This document shows positions 23,375-34,950 of a stretch of DNA of 64,000 nt, piece after piece; positions within the stretch are counted from its first letter, which is position 1, and every line of letters starts with the position of its first letter. The notes beneath the pieces were generated by a model. That model ran no database searches, had not been told where the DNA came from, and saw only the letters and a list, made by a program, of their open reading frames with translations. Source of the DNA: Chaetoderma sp. LZ-2023a (taxonomy: Eukaryota; Mollusca; Caudofoveata; Chaetodermatida; Chaetodermatidae); assembly GCA_034401795.1 (NCBI GenBank), contig CM067367.1, positions 49,461,363 through 49,525,362 on the forward strand, in the 5' to 3' direction. Position numbers and translations under genes: made by a program.

Positions 23375-23500
23375 CAAAACAATTTTTGAAATTTTAATAC
23401 TGGAATGACTGGTTCGATAACGGGACCAGTCATTAGTGTGGTAAAATTTGAAAAATTGTCTCCTCTTGTCCTGGAAATGGACAGAGTGTGCGATTTCAAT
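23375..23500. mobile_element. MITE-B relic
   Basis: Palindrome ATACTGGAATGACTGGTTCG / GGGACCAGTCATTAGTGTGG followed by TGTCTCCTCTTGTCCTGG. Several mismatches; termini are not clear. Confidence 0.55.
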
Positions 23501-23660
23501 ATCCTTACGGGTTGTTTTTTTTAATGCGTGGGGATAGAAAATCTCCTGTCCAAGAAGTAAATCACAAGTAAATTCACTGGAATAAAAGTTTTAATTTTCT
23601 GAGCAATCTATTTCATGCTGGGCCCCTGTGTTCAATCAGAAAATGCTGTCACGGAAAACC

Positions 23661-24765
23661 ACAAGAGGCCCAAGGGCCTGTGACGTTCACCTGGACCATT
23701 AGCATTTGAACATTTTACATTTAACCCTTTAATGGTCATGCCGGCCAACAACGGCCTCTGTCATGGTCTTGTGGAATGTCCCTTTACAGGTTAAGAAAAC
23801 ACCATTTTTTTTAATTTACCACTGGAATGACTGGCTCGATAATCGAGCCAGTCATTCCAGTGGTAAATTTTCAAAATTGTATTCTCTTAGCCTGTAAATT
23901 GACATTCAATGGGCAGATATTAAAATGTTATTGACCAAATTTGAACATTAAAGGGTTAAATAGACATGATGAATAGTTTTCGAAAATCCACAATGTCCAC
24001 CAATGAAATTGACCAATCAAAATTGTTGTTTGGTATGGTGAAGCCTACCGCCATAGGATCATTCCCCTCGTGTTTCATTGAAATCGGGCCATTAATTAAG
24101 GAGTAGCGTTGTAAATGGTTCTGGAAAATTTTGAACAATCCAAGATGTCCGCCAAAAATTGACCAACCATAATTCTGAATACAAGTTCTAGAGCATACCG
24201 TGATAGAATCTTTCCTGTAAAATTAACTTTAAATGTGAGAAGCGGTTAATGAGTAGCGTTTTGACAATTCCCATTAAACTTCTCATAAAATCTAAGATTT
24301 TCACCCAAAAAAATTTACCAATTAAAATTCTGAATATGTGTTCTGGAGCATACCCAGATAGGGTCCTTCCAGCCTACAAGGGTTGACATCCGTCAAGCGG
24401 TTAGTGATGAGTAGTGTCTCGACAACTTCCAGTAAATTCTTCATAAAATCTAACATTTTCACCAAAAAACTGGACCAATCAAAATTCTGTATACAACATC
24501 TGAAGCCCTAAGGTCCTTCCAGCCAAATTAGGCTGAACTCCGCCAAACGGTTAATGAGTAGTAGCATTTTGACAATTTCCGGTAAATCTTTCATAAAATC
24601 TCAGATTTTCACCCACAAAAATTCTGGGGAAAAACCCTGAATGGTACCAATATATGATCATTCTAGACAAATCTGGTTGAAATCAATCAAACCGTTAAGG
24701 AGAAGGAATTTGACGGATGGACGGACGACCGCCATGGCATAAGCTCACCAGGTGAGCTAATAATG
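23661..24765. repeat. Mollusc-type dispersed repeat with ~150-bp internal tandem units
   Basis: It starts ACAAGAGGCCCAAGGGCCTG then TGACGTTCACCTGG, and ends GGACGGACGACCGCCATGGC then AGCTCACCAGGTGAGCTAA. The beginning and end motifs are typical, in my recollection, of repeats widespread in bivalves and gastropods. Inside, CGGTTAATGAGTAGCGTT-like boxes recur at about 24089, 24241, 24398, 24543 and 24688, a period near 150 bp. Each unit has TCATAAAATCTNANATTTTC and CCAATCAAAATTCTG. A MITE-B copy is inserted near its left end. Confidence 0.7.
23725..23955. mobile_element. MITE-B, complete copy with TTAA target duplication
   Basis: The termini CCCTTTAATG and CATTAAAGGG are perfectly inverted and flanked by TTAA on both sides (23721-23724, 23956-23959). 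TTAA duplication plus CCC-starting ends is the hallmark of piggyBac-type elements. The centre is a perfect palindrome, ACCACTGGAATGACTGGCTC plus the complement GAGCCAGTCATTCCAGTGGT around a short GATAATC-type centre. 231 bp with no coding capacity. This copy defines the family. Confidence 0.8.
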
Positions 24766-24833
24766 CCATTTTGGTGACATGGTCATGTTTGACATTTAGT
24801 AAAGCATCGCTCTGAAGTGTGAACTCTCATCTG

Positions 24834-24835
<2 letters not shown>

Positions 24836-24899
<64 letters not shown>
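24836..24899. repeat. (AT)n microsatellite
   Basis: About 32 uninterrupted AT/TA units. Confidence 0.98.
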
Positions 24900-24901
<2 letters not shown>

Positions 24902-25202
24902 AATTAATAAAACCAATGGAAACAATATTCTGTTATAACAGAACCATTTCATTCTGTATAACAATGTACAACATAGATGATATTTCAATAGACAAACTAT
25001 CTTTAAAACAATTTCACTGAAAGCCGCTGTTCCATAGAGAGGGGCAAACAGCTGTCAATGAAGTTATTTTCAAGATATTCTACAATCTTCATATAATCTC
25101 AGATTTTTTTGTAATCAGAATGAGCAAGACAAAATCACTCCTTGTTTCTTTATTAATTCAGTAAGATTATTTGATTTAAGGGTACAGCTCAAATCTCAAG
25201 AT

Positions 25203-25985
25203 CTAAATGACTTTAAAACAAATAATTTTCCAAATATCTAGTTTTCTCCAGATCTGTTTTAGAGCAGATTTGAAAGGTTCAATTTTACGGCAATTTTGTA
25301 TATGTGGTGGAAGACTGTTCCAAAGCTTGGGGCCAGCTCTAGAGAACGCGCGTTGGCAGATTAGTAGATTGGATGGTGGCACTACACAGAGTAAACGACT
25401 ACTTGATCGGAGAGCCCTTGGCGCTGTCTTCTGTACGATCAACGATGTTAGATATGGCGGGGCAAGATTATTAAGACATTTGAAAACCAGTAGTGCAAGT
25501 TTGTAGTTTATGCGCTGTTTAACTGGTAGCCAATGAAGATCTTTCAAAACAGGTGTAATGTGTTCATATGGCTTAGTCCGTGATAGTAATCTGGCCGCAG
25601 TGTTCTGAGCCCTCTGAAGACTGGTAAGCTGTTCTGTTGATATGCCAGCTAGCAAAGAATTCCCGTAATCCAGTCTCGAAGTTATGGTCGCGTGTACAAG
25701 CGTTTTTAAAGCATTATCATCCAATAGCTTTCTGATCTTGTTAATGTTCCATAAGTTAAAATAAACAGATTTACATATAGAGGTTACTTGATTTTTCATT
25801 GACATGGTGTCATCAAAGATTATGCCGATGTTACGGGCAGTTGAGCTAAATGAAATATTGTCCTCGCCAATCTGAAGAGATTCTATTTTAAGCTGAGGTC
25901 GCAGGTGACGTGATGTGATTGCCAGTATCTCTGTCTTCTTATCGTTAAGCTGTAGGAGGTTGTCCTTCCTCTTTGCACTGTATGG
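25203..25985 (-). pseudogene. L2-type LINE, 3' part of the RT ORF
   Basis: Minus strand from about 25985: a frame with LLQLNDKKTEILAI, typical just after the RT catalytic domain, then MSMKNQVTSICKSVYFNLWN, LVHATITSRLDYGNSLLAGI, QRAQNTAARLLSRTK, ITPVLKDLHWLPVKQRINYK and KLWNSLPPHIQ. This block order is characteristic of the C-terminal region of L2 LINEs. The 200-codon stretch to 25203 is open and ends near the natural C-terminus. The RT catalytic core and upstream regions are missing, so the insertion is 5' truncated. Confidence 0.85.
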
Positions 25986-25989
25986 GAGG

Positions 25990-27360
25990 TATACATGTAG
26001 AATATTCTATGACAGATTCATAAGATTTTTATAACTCAAGCCTCAACACAAATTATAGGAATAATCAGGGCTAGAAATGAGCATATTAAATCCAAGCTGA
26101 TTCAATCAGATCATTTTGTACCGATCCATGCTGTACAGCATATAAAAGTTATCACTCAGTCCAGTTGTACCTTTTCAAAGACTGTTGTCCTAAAAATTAT
26201 AAATTTCTCAAAACCATTCTAGAAGTTGGTTTATGTCAGCTTCATAATTAATTTAAAGGGTTACAAGTTACAACAACTGTGCAATAACTTTTCACAGATT
26301 GCAACAGCTACAGGGCTTTGATAAAGTAAGCAATACATAAAAATCTGTTTTATATTTTTGGATTGGCTACTTGTGAGACACAAGTGATCCAGATGGATCA
26401 ATATGGATCAATTACCATTATTAAATGAGTTATCTGTTACTTATCCAAAGGCCCACATGATCACACGATCAGTAGTGTAGCCCCGATCATATATAGTTAT
26501 TTACCTGGAGAGAGTTTACATCAATAGTGGTTTTGATGTTTGGTCAATGGTGAAAATCAGATATATCAATATGTATTATGGAAATAAAGTTGGGTTTGTT
26601 TGTTTTTTAAATTACCATCCATCATTCCACGGTGCCTATTTTAGTGGGTGGGTGGGTAGGGCAGCTGGTATGGCCCTCTTTTTGTTATATTAACCTTATA
26701 GCGAAAAAATGTGACCAGTTGATACAAACAACTTGCCAAATATGTTGATACAATTAATAGTTGTAAGATGCTGTGTCAGCTTCTACAGTTCCAGCAATTT
26801 TAATTTCAAAATATTCAACATATTTATGTGTTGGAATCATGATACAAAATACAGAAAGTAACGAATGAATGCATACAATTTTCAAAAACACCTCGGCTAA
26901 AACTACTTTCATTTGCCTTTACCGATCACCTAGACAGAGTTTCCATCTCTACCAGCAAGCAATATAGACTAGGAAGGTAGGCTATGTATAGGCTACCAAT
27001 CACCCTCCCCACCACCCTCGCCTTTACGACAATACCACCCAACCTCCCCCACCACCACTCTCAACTTGATTTTTTCAAGGAAGAACAGTAGACAATTTAT
27101 ACCAGTATTTCCATGAAATAAACGTTATTCTAAGCAGATAATAAGTAACTATGTGGTCCAAGCCTGTACAAAGCAGTGAACGAAAACTGGTATCAAAATT
27201 TGGAAATCAGTCTCCTTCAACAAAATAATCTAGATTAATAGCACAACATTCTAATTTAGAATAATACTATTTAGTGAAAAATTACATTTTAGTCTGTTAG
27301 TGTAACGAAATGTCTAAGATAAGACCATACTAATACCCGAAGCGGTGTCGTTGTACAAGG
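25990..27360. other. Unassigned intergenic sequence
   Basis: AT-rich, with a short GGGT run (26644-26660) and a CCACC-rich stretch (27000-27060). No RNA gene, exon or named repeat is recognised. Confidence 0.35.
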
Positions 27361-27489
27361 ATTAAATAGCTGTCATTTCACTTTGAAGCGTCTGCTGTCG
27401 TATGGATTTCCCATCTCTGTGTGATGACGCCATGTACGTAAATCGCGTACAAAGATGGCAGCAGTTACAGTAAGTTTCTGAAGCCGGCC

Positions 27490-28837
27490 ATGCCAAATGA
27501 TGATATCCTCTTTGACATTTGGTCGGTGAACTCTGAGTGGGCAAAATCAATGGTGAGAACGCTGATTGGTCATTATAACTGTCAGCTAGGGTGTTTAAGG
27601 TCCCAGATCCTCTCCGCCCAAGACCATCCCAACCTTGACCTCGGCCTCGCAAAGTCCATTGCCGTCCGCTGGGCCAAGAACAACCATGGTAGAAAGCTCA
27701 GTGGAAGCGCTATTGCAGCATTTTATGATTTCATTAGGCCTATTGACCCACATTCCCGTTCGACTGTTGGCACAAAAAATGTTCCGCCGAAGCGTAAACC
27801 AACAGTCGAACAGACATGTGTGGCTCCACCCTCCCAGGCCAGGAAGAGAGTAAGATCGCCCACTGAGGTTTCACCACCCCTTAAACGTCTAAATGACAGA
27901 CCGTCCCCTTGTAATTATTCGCCTGTTAACCCGCTCTTGATCCCTCTCCCTGAATCGCCACCACCACCCCCTATGTCACCGTGTCCACATGATGATCTTG
28001 CACCTCTACCACAGCGCGTAGCTGGTGGAAGATCATTACGCAGAAAACGCTCTGAACCCGTTGTTAGTGTCATTTCGCCAGTAGACCCATCCTTGATTCC
28101 ACTACCTGAATCCCCATCATCCCCTATGGCGCCATTTTCACCTGATGATTTTCCATCACTACCACAGCATGTAGCTGGTGGAAAATCATCACGTGAAAAG
28201 CCACCTGTAGCAAATATTCCACAACCTCGTTTCACCCCATCTCCGTTTTGTAAGCCCAGAAGACCCACCCGTCCCACTGAGGTAGGGAAGAACACCTTTT
28301 GGAAATTCCGGAACGAGTCTGTAAATAGACCCAATTGGCAGCTTCCCACTATTTGTAAAAGAAATCTTGATTGTGGGAGCATTAAATCTCAGCAGAATCA
28401 ACGTAGACCCGCATCCAGACATACAGGTGGCGTGCTTCCCTGGCGCATCTATTAATGACATAAGAACTGTCATTAATAGATACACAGGGTCAGTCCATCC
28501 TGAGAAACTGATCCTTAATATAGGTATCAATGACCGGAACAGTCCACTCTCAGACACTGAGACTCGACTGAGATTGATGTTCAGCATGATAAGGAAAAAA
28601 TTCCCTAAAACTATGATTTATTTCAGCCAATTAAACTTTTCAGCTACCTCGACCTCCAACCAGAAGGAAATTCTTGAGGCAATTAATCGAATTGCAGAGT
28701 CCCCTAGGTCCAATGTTACTGTCATATCACGCCTGCCAATCACAGATTTCAGTGTGTGTCGTGACAATATACATTGGACTGAGGGGACTGCTAACACTAT
28801 CTATAGCAATTGGCTAAATTTCCTTAATTTAAACTAG
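27490..28837 (+). pseudogene. Penelope ORF1: Pro-rich region plus SGNH/GDSL-hydrolase-like domain
   Basis: The first 320 codons (27490-28455) begin MPNDDILFDIWSVNSEWAKS. They include basic segments and two imperfect copies of a Pro-rich unit, LLIPLPESPPPPPMSP... and SLIPLPESPSSPMAPF..., each ending in VAGGRS/VAGGKS. A one-base shift near 28350 moves to the frame ending at 28837. That frame has the SGNH-hydrolase layout: block I-like IVGALNLSRI, block III-like LILNIGINDRN and the C-terminal DNIHWTEG (Asp-x-x-His). In the family, block I is GDSN with the catalytic Ser; here Asp and Ser read Ala and Leu. Esterase domains are known in CR1-type ORF1 proteins and in some giant rotifer Penelope relatives. 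A role in RNP formation or lipid interaction would be inference. Confidence 0.65.
28828..28834 (+). promoter_or_regulatory. Candidate -1 ribosomal frameshift site T TTA AAC at the ORF1/RT junction
   Basis: ORF1 reads AAT TTA AAC TAG, so the heptamer T TTA AAC is in the exact phase required for tandem -1 slippage. After slippage the ribosome would read TTT AAA CTA GAT, which is the RT frame. The RT frame is closed just upstream (TAA at 28825-28827), so it opens precisely at the slip site, and it has no ATG before the conserved FVPTPK block. After a 7-nt spacer, GGGT (28842-28845) can pair with ACCC (28859-28862). The enclosed CTGCC (28854-28858) can pair with GGCAG (28876-28880), which would make an H-type pseudoknot. 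The pairing is hand-drawn and untested. Confidence 0.6.
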
Positions 28838-31139
28838 ATTCGGGTCAAGGTAGCTGCCACCCAGAAATTGGACTAGGCAGTAATATTGTCAACCTAGCTG
28901 GTTCTCAGTTAAGCGAAACCGAAAAATCGCTGCTTAATTTTTGATTAACCTTTGTACCAACTCCGAAACCCAAAATTGGTTTGGATGCAGATTTAGAAAA
29001 TGGCCTTATTGAAACTGCTGAATTTGGTCACCGCATCAAATTGGCAGATTTTTTTCGAAACTCGAATGGCAACATTCCACCATTCATTGAGAAAACAGGC
29101 TGGGCACCAAATTTGAAACTGGTCGACCCAGCAATCGGTGAAAGTATAAAACTGTACTCAGAGCGTATTAAAAATACAACATTTCCAAATGATCAGCAAA
29201 ATTTTTCTTATGAGCAGCGCCATGCCCTACAAGGGTTATCTAAAAATCATGCAATTGTTATTAAACCTGCGGATAAGGGATCAGCTACTGTAACAATGGA
29301 TAAAATTAACTATATCAAAGAAGCACATAGACAGCTTAGTAATCCGAAACATTACCAAAAGCTAAAGGAACCACTTTGGCAAAATAACTGTAGCAAATTT
29401 AACGAAATTCTCCAAAAAATGGTTGATAACAAGAAGATAACTGAAAAGCAATTTAAATATCTCTTTGCAAAAGATGATTCGAAACCACGTACATTTTATC
29501 TTCTTCCTAAAAATCCATAAGTCTATTGACTCGTGGACCGACCCAATGACTCCACCAGGGCGACCCATTATTTCAGATTGTGGTTCAGAATCATATGGAA
29601 TTAGTGAATTTATCGACTACCATCTTCAGCCAATTGCAAACAGACATTTTAGCTATCTGAAAAACACTGAAGACTTTCTAGCCCAGGTCTCTAAGATCTC
29701 GGTCCCTCCAAATTCATTCTTAATTACGATGGACGTCGATGCTATGTACACAAACATTGATATCGAATAGGGTCTTAATTCAATTCGTAGAGCATTTGCC
29801 GACTACCCCGACACCAACAGGCCCGACAGAGAAGTAATAGCTCTATTGGAGCTGAGTCTGAAAGGCAATGACTTTGAATTTGCTGGTGAAATTTTCCAAC
29901 AAATTTGTGGCTGCGCAATGGGTAAGCGTTTCAGCCCAGGTTTTGCTAACCTTTACATGGCTGAGTGGGAAAAGGAAGCACTCAAAAGGTGTCCAAATCA
30001 GCCACTCATTTACCCCAGGTACCTGGATGACATTTTCATGATCTGGCAACATACTAAAGAAGCATTTAATGAATTTTTAGCCATTCTGAACAATCATGAT
30101 CCGAATATCAAACTAAAAGCTGAAATTGATGAGATGTCCGTAGATTTCATGGATGTAACCTTATACAAAGGTATAAAGTATGAAACAACTGGTTACTTAG
30201 ACTACAAAGTTTATTTTAAGCCAACCGACTCCCATCAACTACTGCACAAGAAATCATTCCATCCACCGCATACATTCAAGGGACTTGTAAAATCACAAAT
30301 AATCCGCTTTCATAGAAATTCGAGTGATAGGAAAAACTTTGAATCATCATGTTCGACCTTATTCAAAGCTCTCAGACCGAGAGGGTACTCGTCTCGGTTC
30401 CTACGTAAAATAAAGTCTGAAACTTTGCGTAATTTGGAACTCATTCCGGATAATGCCAGAAATTCTCGGCCTACCAAAATTTGTCATAATCGTCCGATTG
30501 CAGGTGAAGGAGGATCTCGGAAATGCGAAAAGAAAAGGTTTAAATTGGATGGTTTTCTTCCTTCCCAGAGTACATTCACAAGCTTTCAAAACAAAATGCA
30601 AATTTCAAATTCAGTCAATTTTAGATTGTGATTCTAAAAATGTCATTTATTTAATTTCATGCAAATGGTGTCAAAAGCAGTATGTCGGCGAAACTAAAAA
30701 TCCACTAAGATGGCGTGCAACTAGACACCTCTCAGATATTAGACTAGAGGAAGACACACATGTGGCTGAACATTTTAATCTTCCTGATCATTCAGTCCCT
30801 CGTGAATTTGAAATTATGCCTATCGAACAGCTACCTCTTTCAGACACAACAGAGGAAACTGATAAACAAAGAAAACTAAGAGAATCATTCTGGATTAAAC
30901 AATTAGAAACACAATGGCCTAGGGGCATAAATTCTGACCCAGGCCTCTTAGATCAAAGAGAGAATATTCCATTTACTCTCACATACAATCGGAAAAATGT
31001 TGAAATTGCCAAAATCCTAAAAGAGGAATATCACAACTTACAAGACAATCTCAGACAACCTTTCAACAAGCGCCCAGTAATTGCATTTAAGAAAAATTCG
31101 AATCTACGTGACATCTTAGTAAAAGCCAAACTGAAATAG
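28828..31139 (+). pseudogene. Penelope-like reverse transcriptase with C-terminal GIY-YIG endonuclease
   Basis: The N-terminal RT extension has TFVPTPKPKIGLDADLENGL and the PLE-typical KPADKGSATVTMD. Next come FYLLPK / IHKSIDSW (split by a one-base shift in an A run near 29505), PPGRPIISDCGSES, ITMDVDAMYTNID, GCAMGKRFSPGFANLYMAEW and the catalytic YLDDIFMIW. After about 30600 the frame changes and the GIY-YIG domain follows: NVIYLISCKWCQKQYVGETK, the Arg in LRWRATRHL, the His in HVAEHFN, the Glu in LRESFWIKQLET and the Asn in RGINS. RT copies the element RNA at a nick made by the nuclease. An in-frame TGA (28942) precedes FVPTPK and TAG (29768) interrupts the palm. The domain order is the canonical EN(+) one, not the permuted Naiad/Chlamys type. 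Confidence 0.88.
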
Positions 31140-31284
31140 GTTTTCAGAAATATCACTCAGTGATTTATCATTGTGTGATAATTAGGCCATATGGCGTCTC
31201 TAAAACAAAATGACAATCTCAAGGAATAAAATAAACAAGAATTTTTTCAATTTTGAAAATTCTGAGCCAGTGCGTTTGACAATA

Positions 31285-31474
31285 TCATATACATACATAT
31301 ATATATATATATACATTATACTAATGACACATGTAACAATTTATTACACCTCCATAATGTCAGATGACCATATGTTGTAATTTGATTGGTTATGATCAGT
31401 GATGTGTGATCTGGTATTTCCCTCACGCGAGGGCAATACTACACGGTTAGGCTTGTACCCGACTCCTCATACTC

Positions 31475-31514
<40 letters not shown>

Positions 31515-31519
31515 GTGTG

Positions 31520-31571
<52 letters not shown>

Positions 31572-31646
31572 TGTGTGTGTGAGGTAAATACTACACGGTT
31601 AGGCTGGTACCCGACTCCTCATACTCATATATAGTATATATATGTA

Positions 31647-31694
<48 letters not shown>

Positions 31695-31725
31695 TGTGTG
31701 TGAGCGCGCGCGCGTGCGTAATTGT
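31285..31725. repeat. Duplicated unit with (AT)n and (GCGT)n microsatellites
   Basis: The segment TACTACACGGTTAGGCT plus KGTACCCGACTCCTCATACT occurs at 31437-31474 and again at 31588-31626. Each copy is followed by AT repeats and then a long (GCGT)n tract. This looks like a ~150-bp tandem duplication containing the microsatellite. Confidence 0.9.
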
Positions 31726-31729
31726 AATA

Positions 31730-32069
31730 ATGAACATTCCGCCCATCTCTAGCTAAGCTCCACCCACACCTCGCTCGTGTTGGGATCGATCGATCTCTGA
31801 ACACTCAGACTATCAATTTTCAAAAAACTACACAGGTAAGCTGTTGAATATTTTGAAACTAATTTGACTGGGTGCTGTAATCGTGCGCAGTCAAATTAGT
31901 TTCAAAATATTCAACAGCATGTTTATTAAATAGCAAATAATTACAAAGACATACAATATATATGGAACCCGTTGTGATGTAATAATTGTGACGTCATCAT
32001 ACACGCGCTGAGCTGATTATGACGTCATACGAGGTTAGATGATGGATGGATACTCTGGAAAGGTGAATT
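31730..32069 (-). mobile_element. MITE-A copy, inverted orientation, perfect hairpin
   Basis: From the left it has AACATTCCGCCCATCTCTAG, TGGGATCGATCGATCTCTGA, then the arm GCTGTTGAATATTTTGAAAC and its complement GTTTCAAAATATTCAACAGC around a short loop (GGGTGCTGTAATCGTGCGC). Then come TTGTGACGTCATCATACACG, TTATGACGTCATACGA and the end TACTCTGGAAAGGTGAATT. Orientation is opposite to the 15664 copy. Confidence 0.85.
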
Positions 32070-32935
32070 GGGAAGTCTCTTCCCTCTGTTCGCCTTGCCA
32101 GTCGCTCTGGGCTGTTTCTCTCTTGGAAGATTGTACGTCATAGCATGCTGACACCGCAGATGCTATATACCCATTAGAGAACACGCCATCGACTGCGTTA
32201 GCCACACTACACCGCGCCCACACTGCTGGGCTGTGGAAACTAATACACTCTACCTTTTATATATACTTATTCGCCCTATATAAGAAATTTAGCTGCCAGA
32301 TAACTGATAGGACACGTATTTCTCTGACCATACAGCTATCTGTCCTTGTTGGTTAGATTGTTCACCGGACTTGCAAGTGGGCAGGTTAAAGATTAGTTAG
32401 GGCAGTTGCCTTGAAGGTGCATGGAGGCATTGTACATAGGGCCCGTCACCTCAACACAGTTACAGCAAGATACTCTTTGAGTGCGCATAGCGACTTCTCC
32501 GAAACCCCGTATGCCATTTTGCTCCCCTGAAAAGAGACGGGTAGCGCTTGAGCATATGATAACGGCTCGTTAACTTTTTGCGTTCTTTTTACTGCGCGTT
32601 GCTACACGATTTGTGCCACTTAAATGTAACTAAATTTAGGTGGCCTTCGAGTGTGCAATCTTGGTTAACACGCGGTCCATTGATTTGTAAAGCGCCTCCC
32701 TCGTTCTGCCTGCTCCGGGAGCACCTGCAGTGTTTAGCTACACTCAGCATTCTTGCATTTAGAGAGAGCGTTTCGGCTAGTTCGCCGCTTTCTGTTCTGT
32801 TTTGCATTCGTATCCGTTTTTAATCCTCACTATCTTGTTGAGGTGATGATCAGCGGTACCTCGATCGCTTATTATTAGGGCGTGCGTGTGTTTGTGACGA
32901 CCATTGTGTTAGCCCTCTGAGGCATATAGCACACA
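32070..32935. other. Unassigned region with overlapping weak ORFs
   Basis: Higher-GC sequence with opposite-strand frames at 32578-32823 (+), 32589-32807 (-) and 32035-32223 (-), none with a recognisable domain. It could contain an unrecognised exon or repeat. Confidence 0.25.
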
Positions 32936-32960
32936 GATAGAAGCTAAACTTTTCAAAACT

Positions 32961-33850
<890 letters not shown>

Positions 33851-33889
33851 GTGGAAGGCGCAAAATATACAAGAATGTTGGAGTAGCCA

Positions 33890-33892
<3 letters not shown>

Positions 33893-33946
<54 letters not shown>
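33893..33946. repeat. (GA)n microsatellite
   Basis: GAGAGA with one GC interruption, just after the second copy of the duplicated segment and complementary to its CT tract. Confidence 0.95.
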
Positions 33947-33949
33947 TGC

Positions 33950-34800
33950 CCAACTTAGAAAACACACATAAATTAGGCTGTAGCTACGCAGGAGCGAGTA
34001 AAAGGGATGGCTTCCTGTGGTGGAGCCCGCAATTACATATCCCGCGGCCCCAAATATGCTTAATTCTGCTCTGTTCCTGTCCTCTCATGAATGAAATGGA
34101 GGAGCGAGACTGAGTTAGTAGGAGCCCGCCGGCTACACTACTTTTGGTTACTCAGACTGGAGATTTACCTACTTCTCAGAATGTTTTAATTCGCATCATT
34201 TCCTGCAATACGCATCCGGATTCCCAGACAAGCCGTGGAGCCACCTTTTAGAACAAATTTATGCCACTGCCTATTGCAATACCGCCCGCCCTCACCATAG
34301 AAATGCAGGAGATGTATCTGGGGAAACACCACCCAGACATCACCCACCTGGTTTGACGGTTCCGCCACCCGGCGTTAGCGAGTACCTCGTTTGCTATTCA
34401 CCCTAGATGAATGTGCAAGCCATTGGTTCTTCACATAATTGGCAAATATCTAAAGTTGTTTGACCTTATTGCAGAATTTGCCGAATTACGAACGCACCCC
34501 ATCCATGAAAACTAAGACATACATAATATCTATTATTTAATATTTTAATTTCAAAAGATTAAACAGTTTCACGGCCTCTAGCTGTCTTGAATTTGAGACA
34601 TTAAATTTCCAAAAAATTCACTCGTACTGTGCCATGGCAAGATCTCATTTGGATCTCGCTAAAGTTCAATGCGATTTGAGGCGAAATATGTCAACTTGTG
34701 GGGGCTCCTCTGTGTATATAGCAAGGTATCTGTATGGCTTTGTCATGGCGGCTTTATCATTTTCTCAATGTATTTCGTCTTGTGACATGTGTAGGGAGTC
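33950..34800. other. Unassigned intergenic sequence
   Basis: No repeat or gene is recognised. The short frames at 34186-34368 (-) and 34634-34822 (+) lack homology. Confidence 0.3.
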
Positions 34801-34950
34801 CATTCGTCCAAGTCTGCTCTGACTCTCAACCGGCTCTATGACAGATATTGGGTCAGATGGACGTGCATGTGTCTAGGCCTATAGCGATGTATTCGCCTGT
34901 CAGAATATCTATCAGAGGGCCGGGTGAGAGTCAGAGCAGACTCGGACATG
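34801..34950. repeat. Imperfect inverted repeat
   Basis: GTCCAAGTCTGCTCTGACTC at about 34806 is complementary, with one mismatch, to GAGTCAGAGCAGACTCGGAC ending at 34947. The arms (~25 bp) are separated by about 90 bp. It sits at the left edge of the next LINE relic and may be a fold-back remnant. Confidence 0.65.

Larger units (their letters stand above)
27361..31270 (+). mobile_element. Penelope-like element with SGNH-type ORF1, RT and GIY-YIG endonuclease
   Basis: Two consecutive coding units on the + strand form one element: an ORF1 (27490-28837) and an RT-GIY-YIG ORF (28828-31139). RT followed by a C-terminal GIY-YIG nuclease is diagnostic of endonuclease-bearing Penelope-like retroelements. 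The boundaries are approximate; I could not see a terminal repeat pair or target duplication. The copy is damaged: one-base frameshifts near 28350, 29505 and about 30600, and stops at 28942 (TGA) and 29768 (TAG). Nevertheless nearly all conserved blocks survive. Confidence 0.85.

Noticed and set aside
28942-28944. TGA in the Penelope RT as a selenocysteine codon, given the nearby tRNA-Sec gene
   Set aside because: No SECIS-like structure was looked for successfully, and other stops and frameshifts show ordinary decay.
30650-31139. GIY-YIG domain as a free-standing homing endonuclease
   Set aside because: It is collinear with the Penelope RT and is the usual C-terminal domain of that retroelement class.
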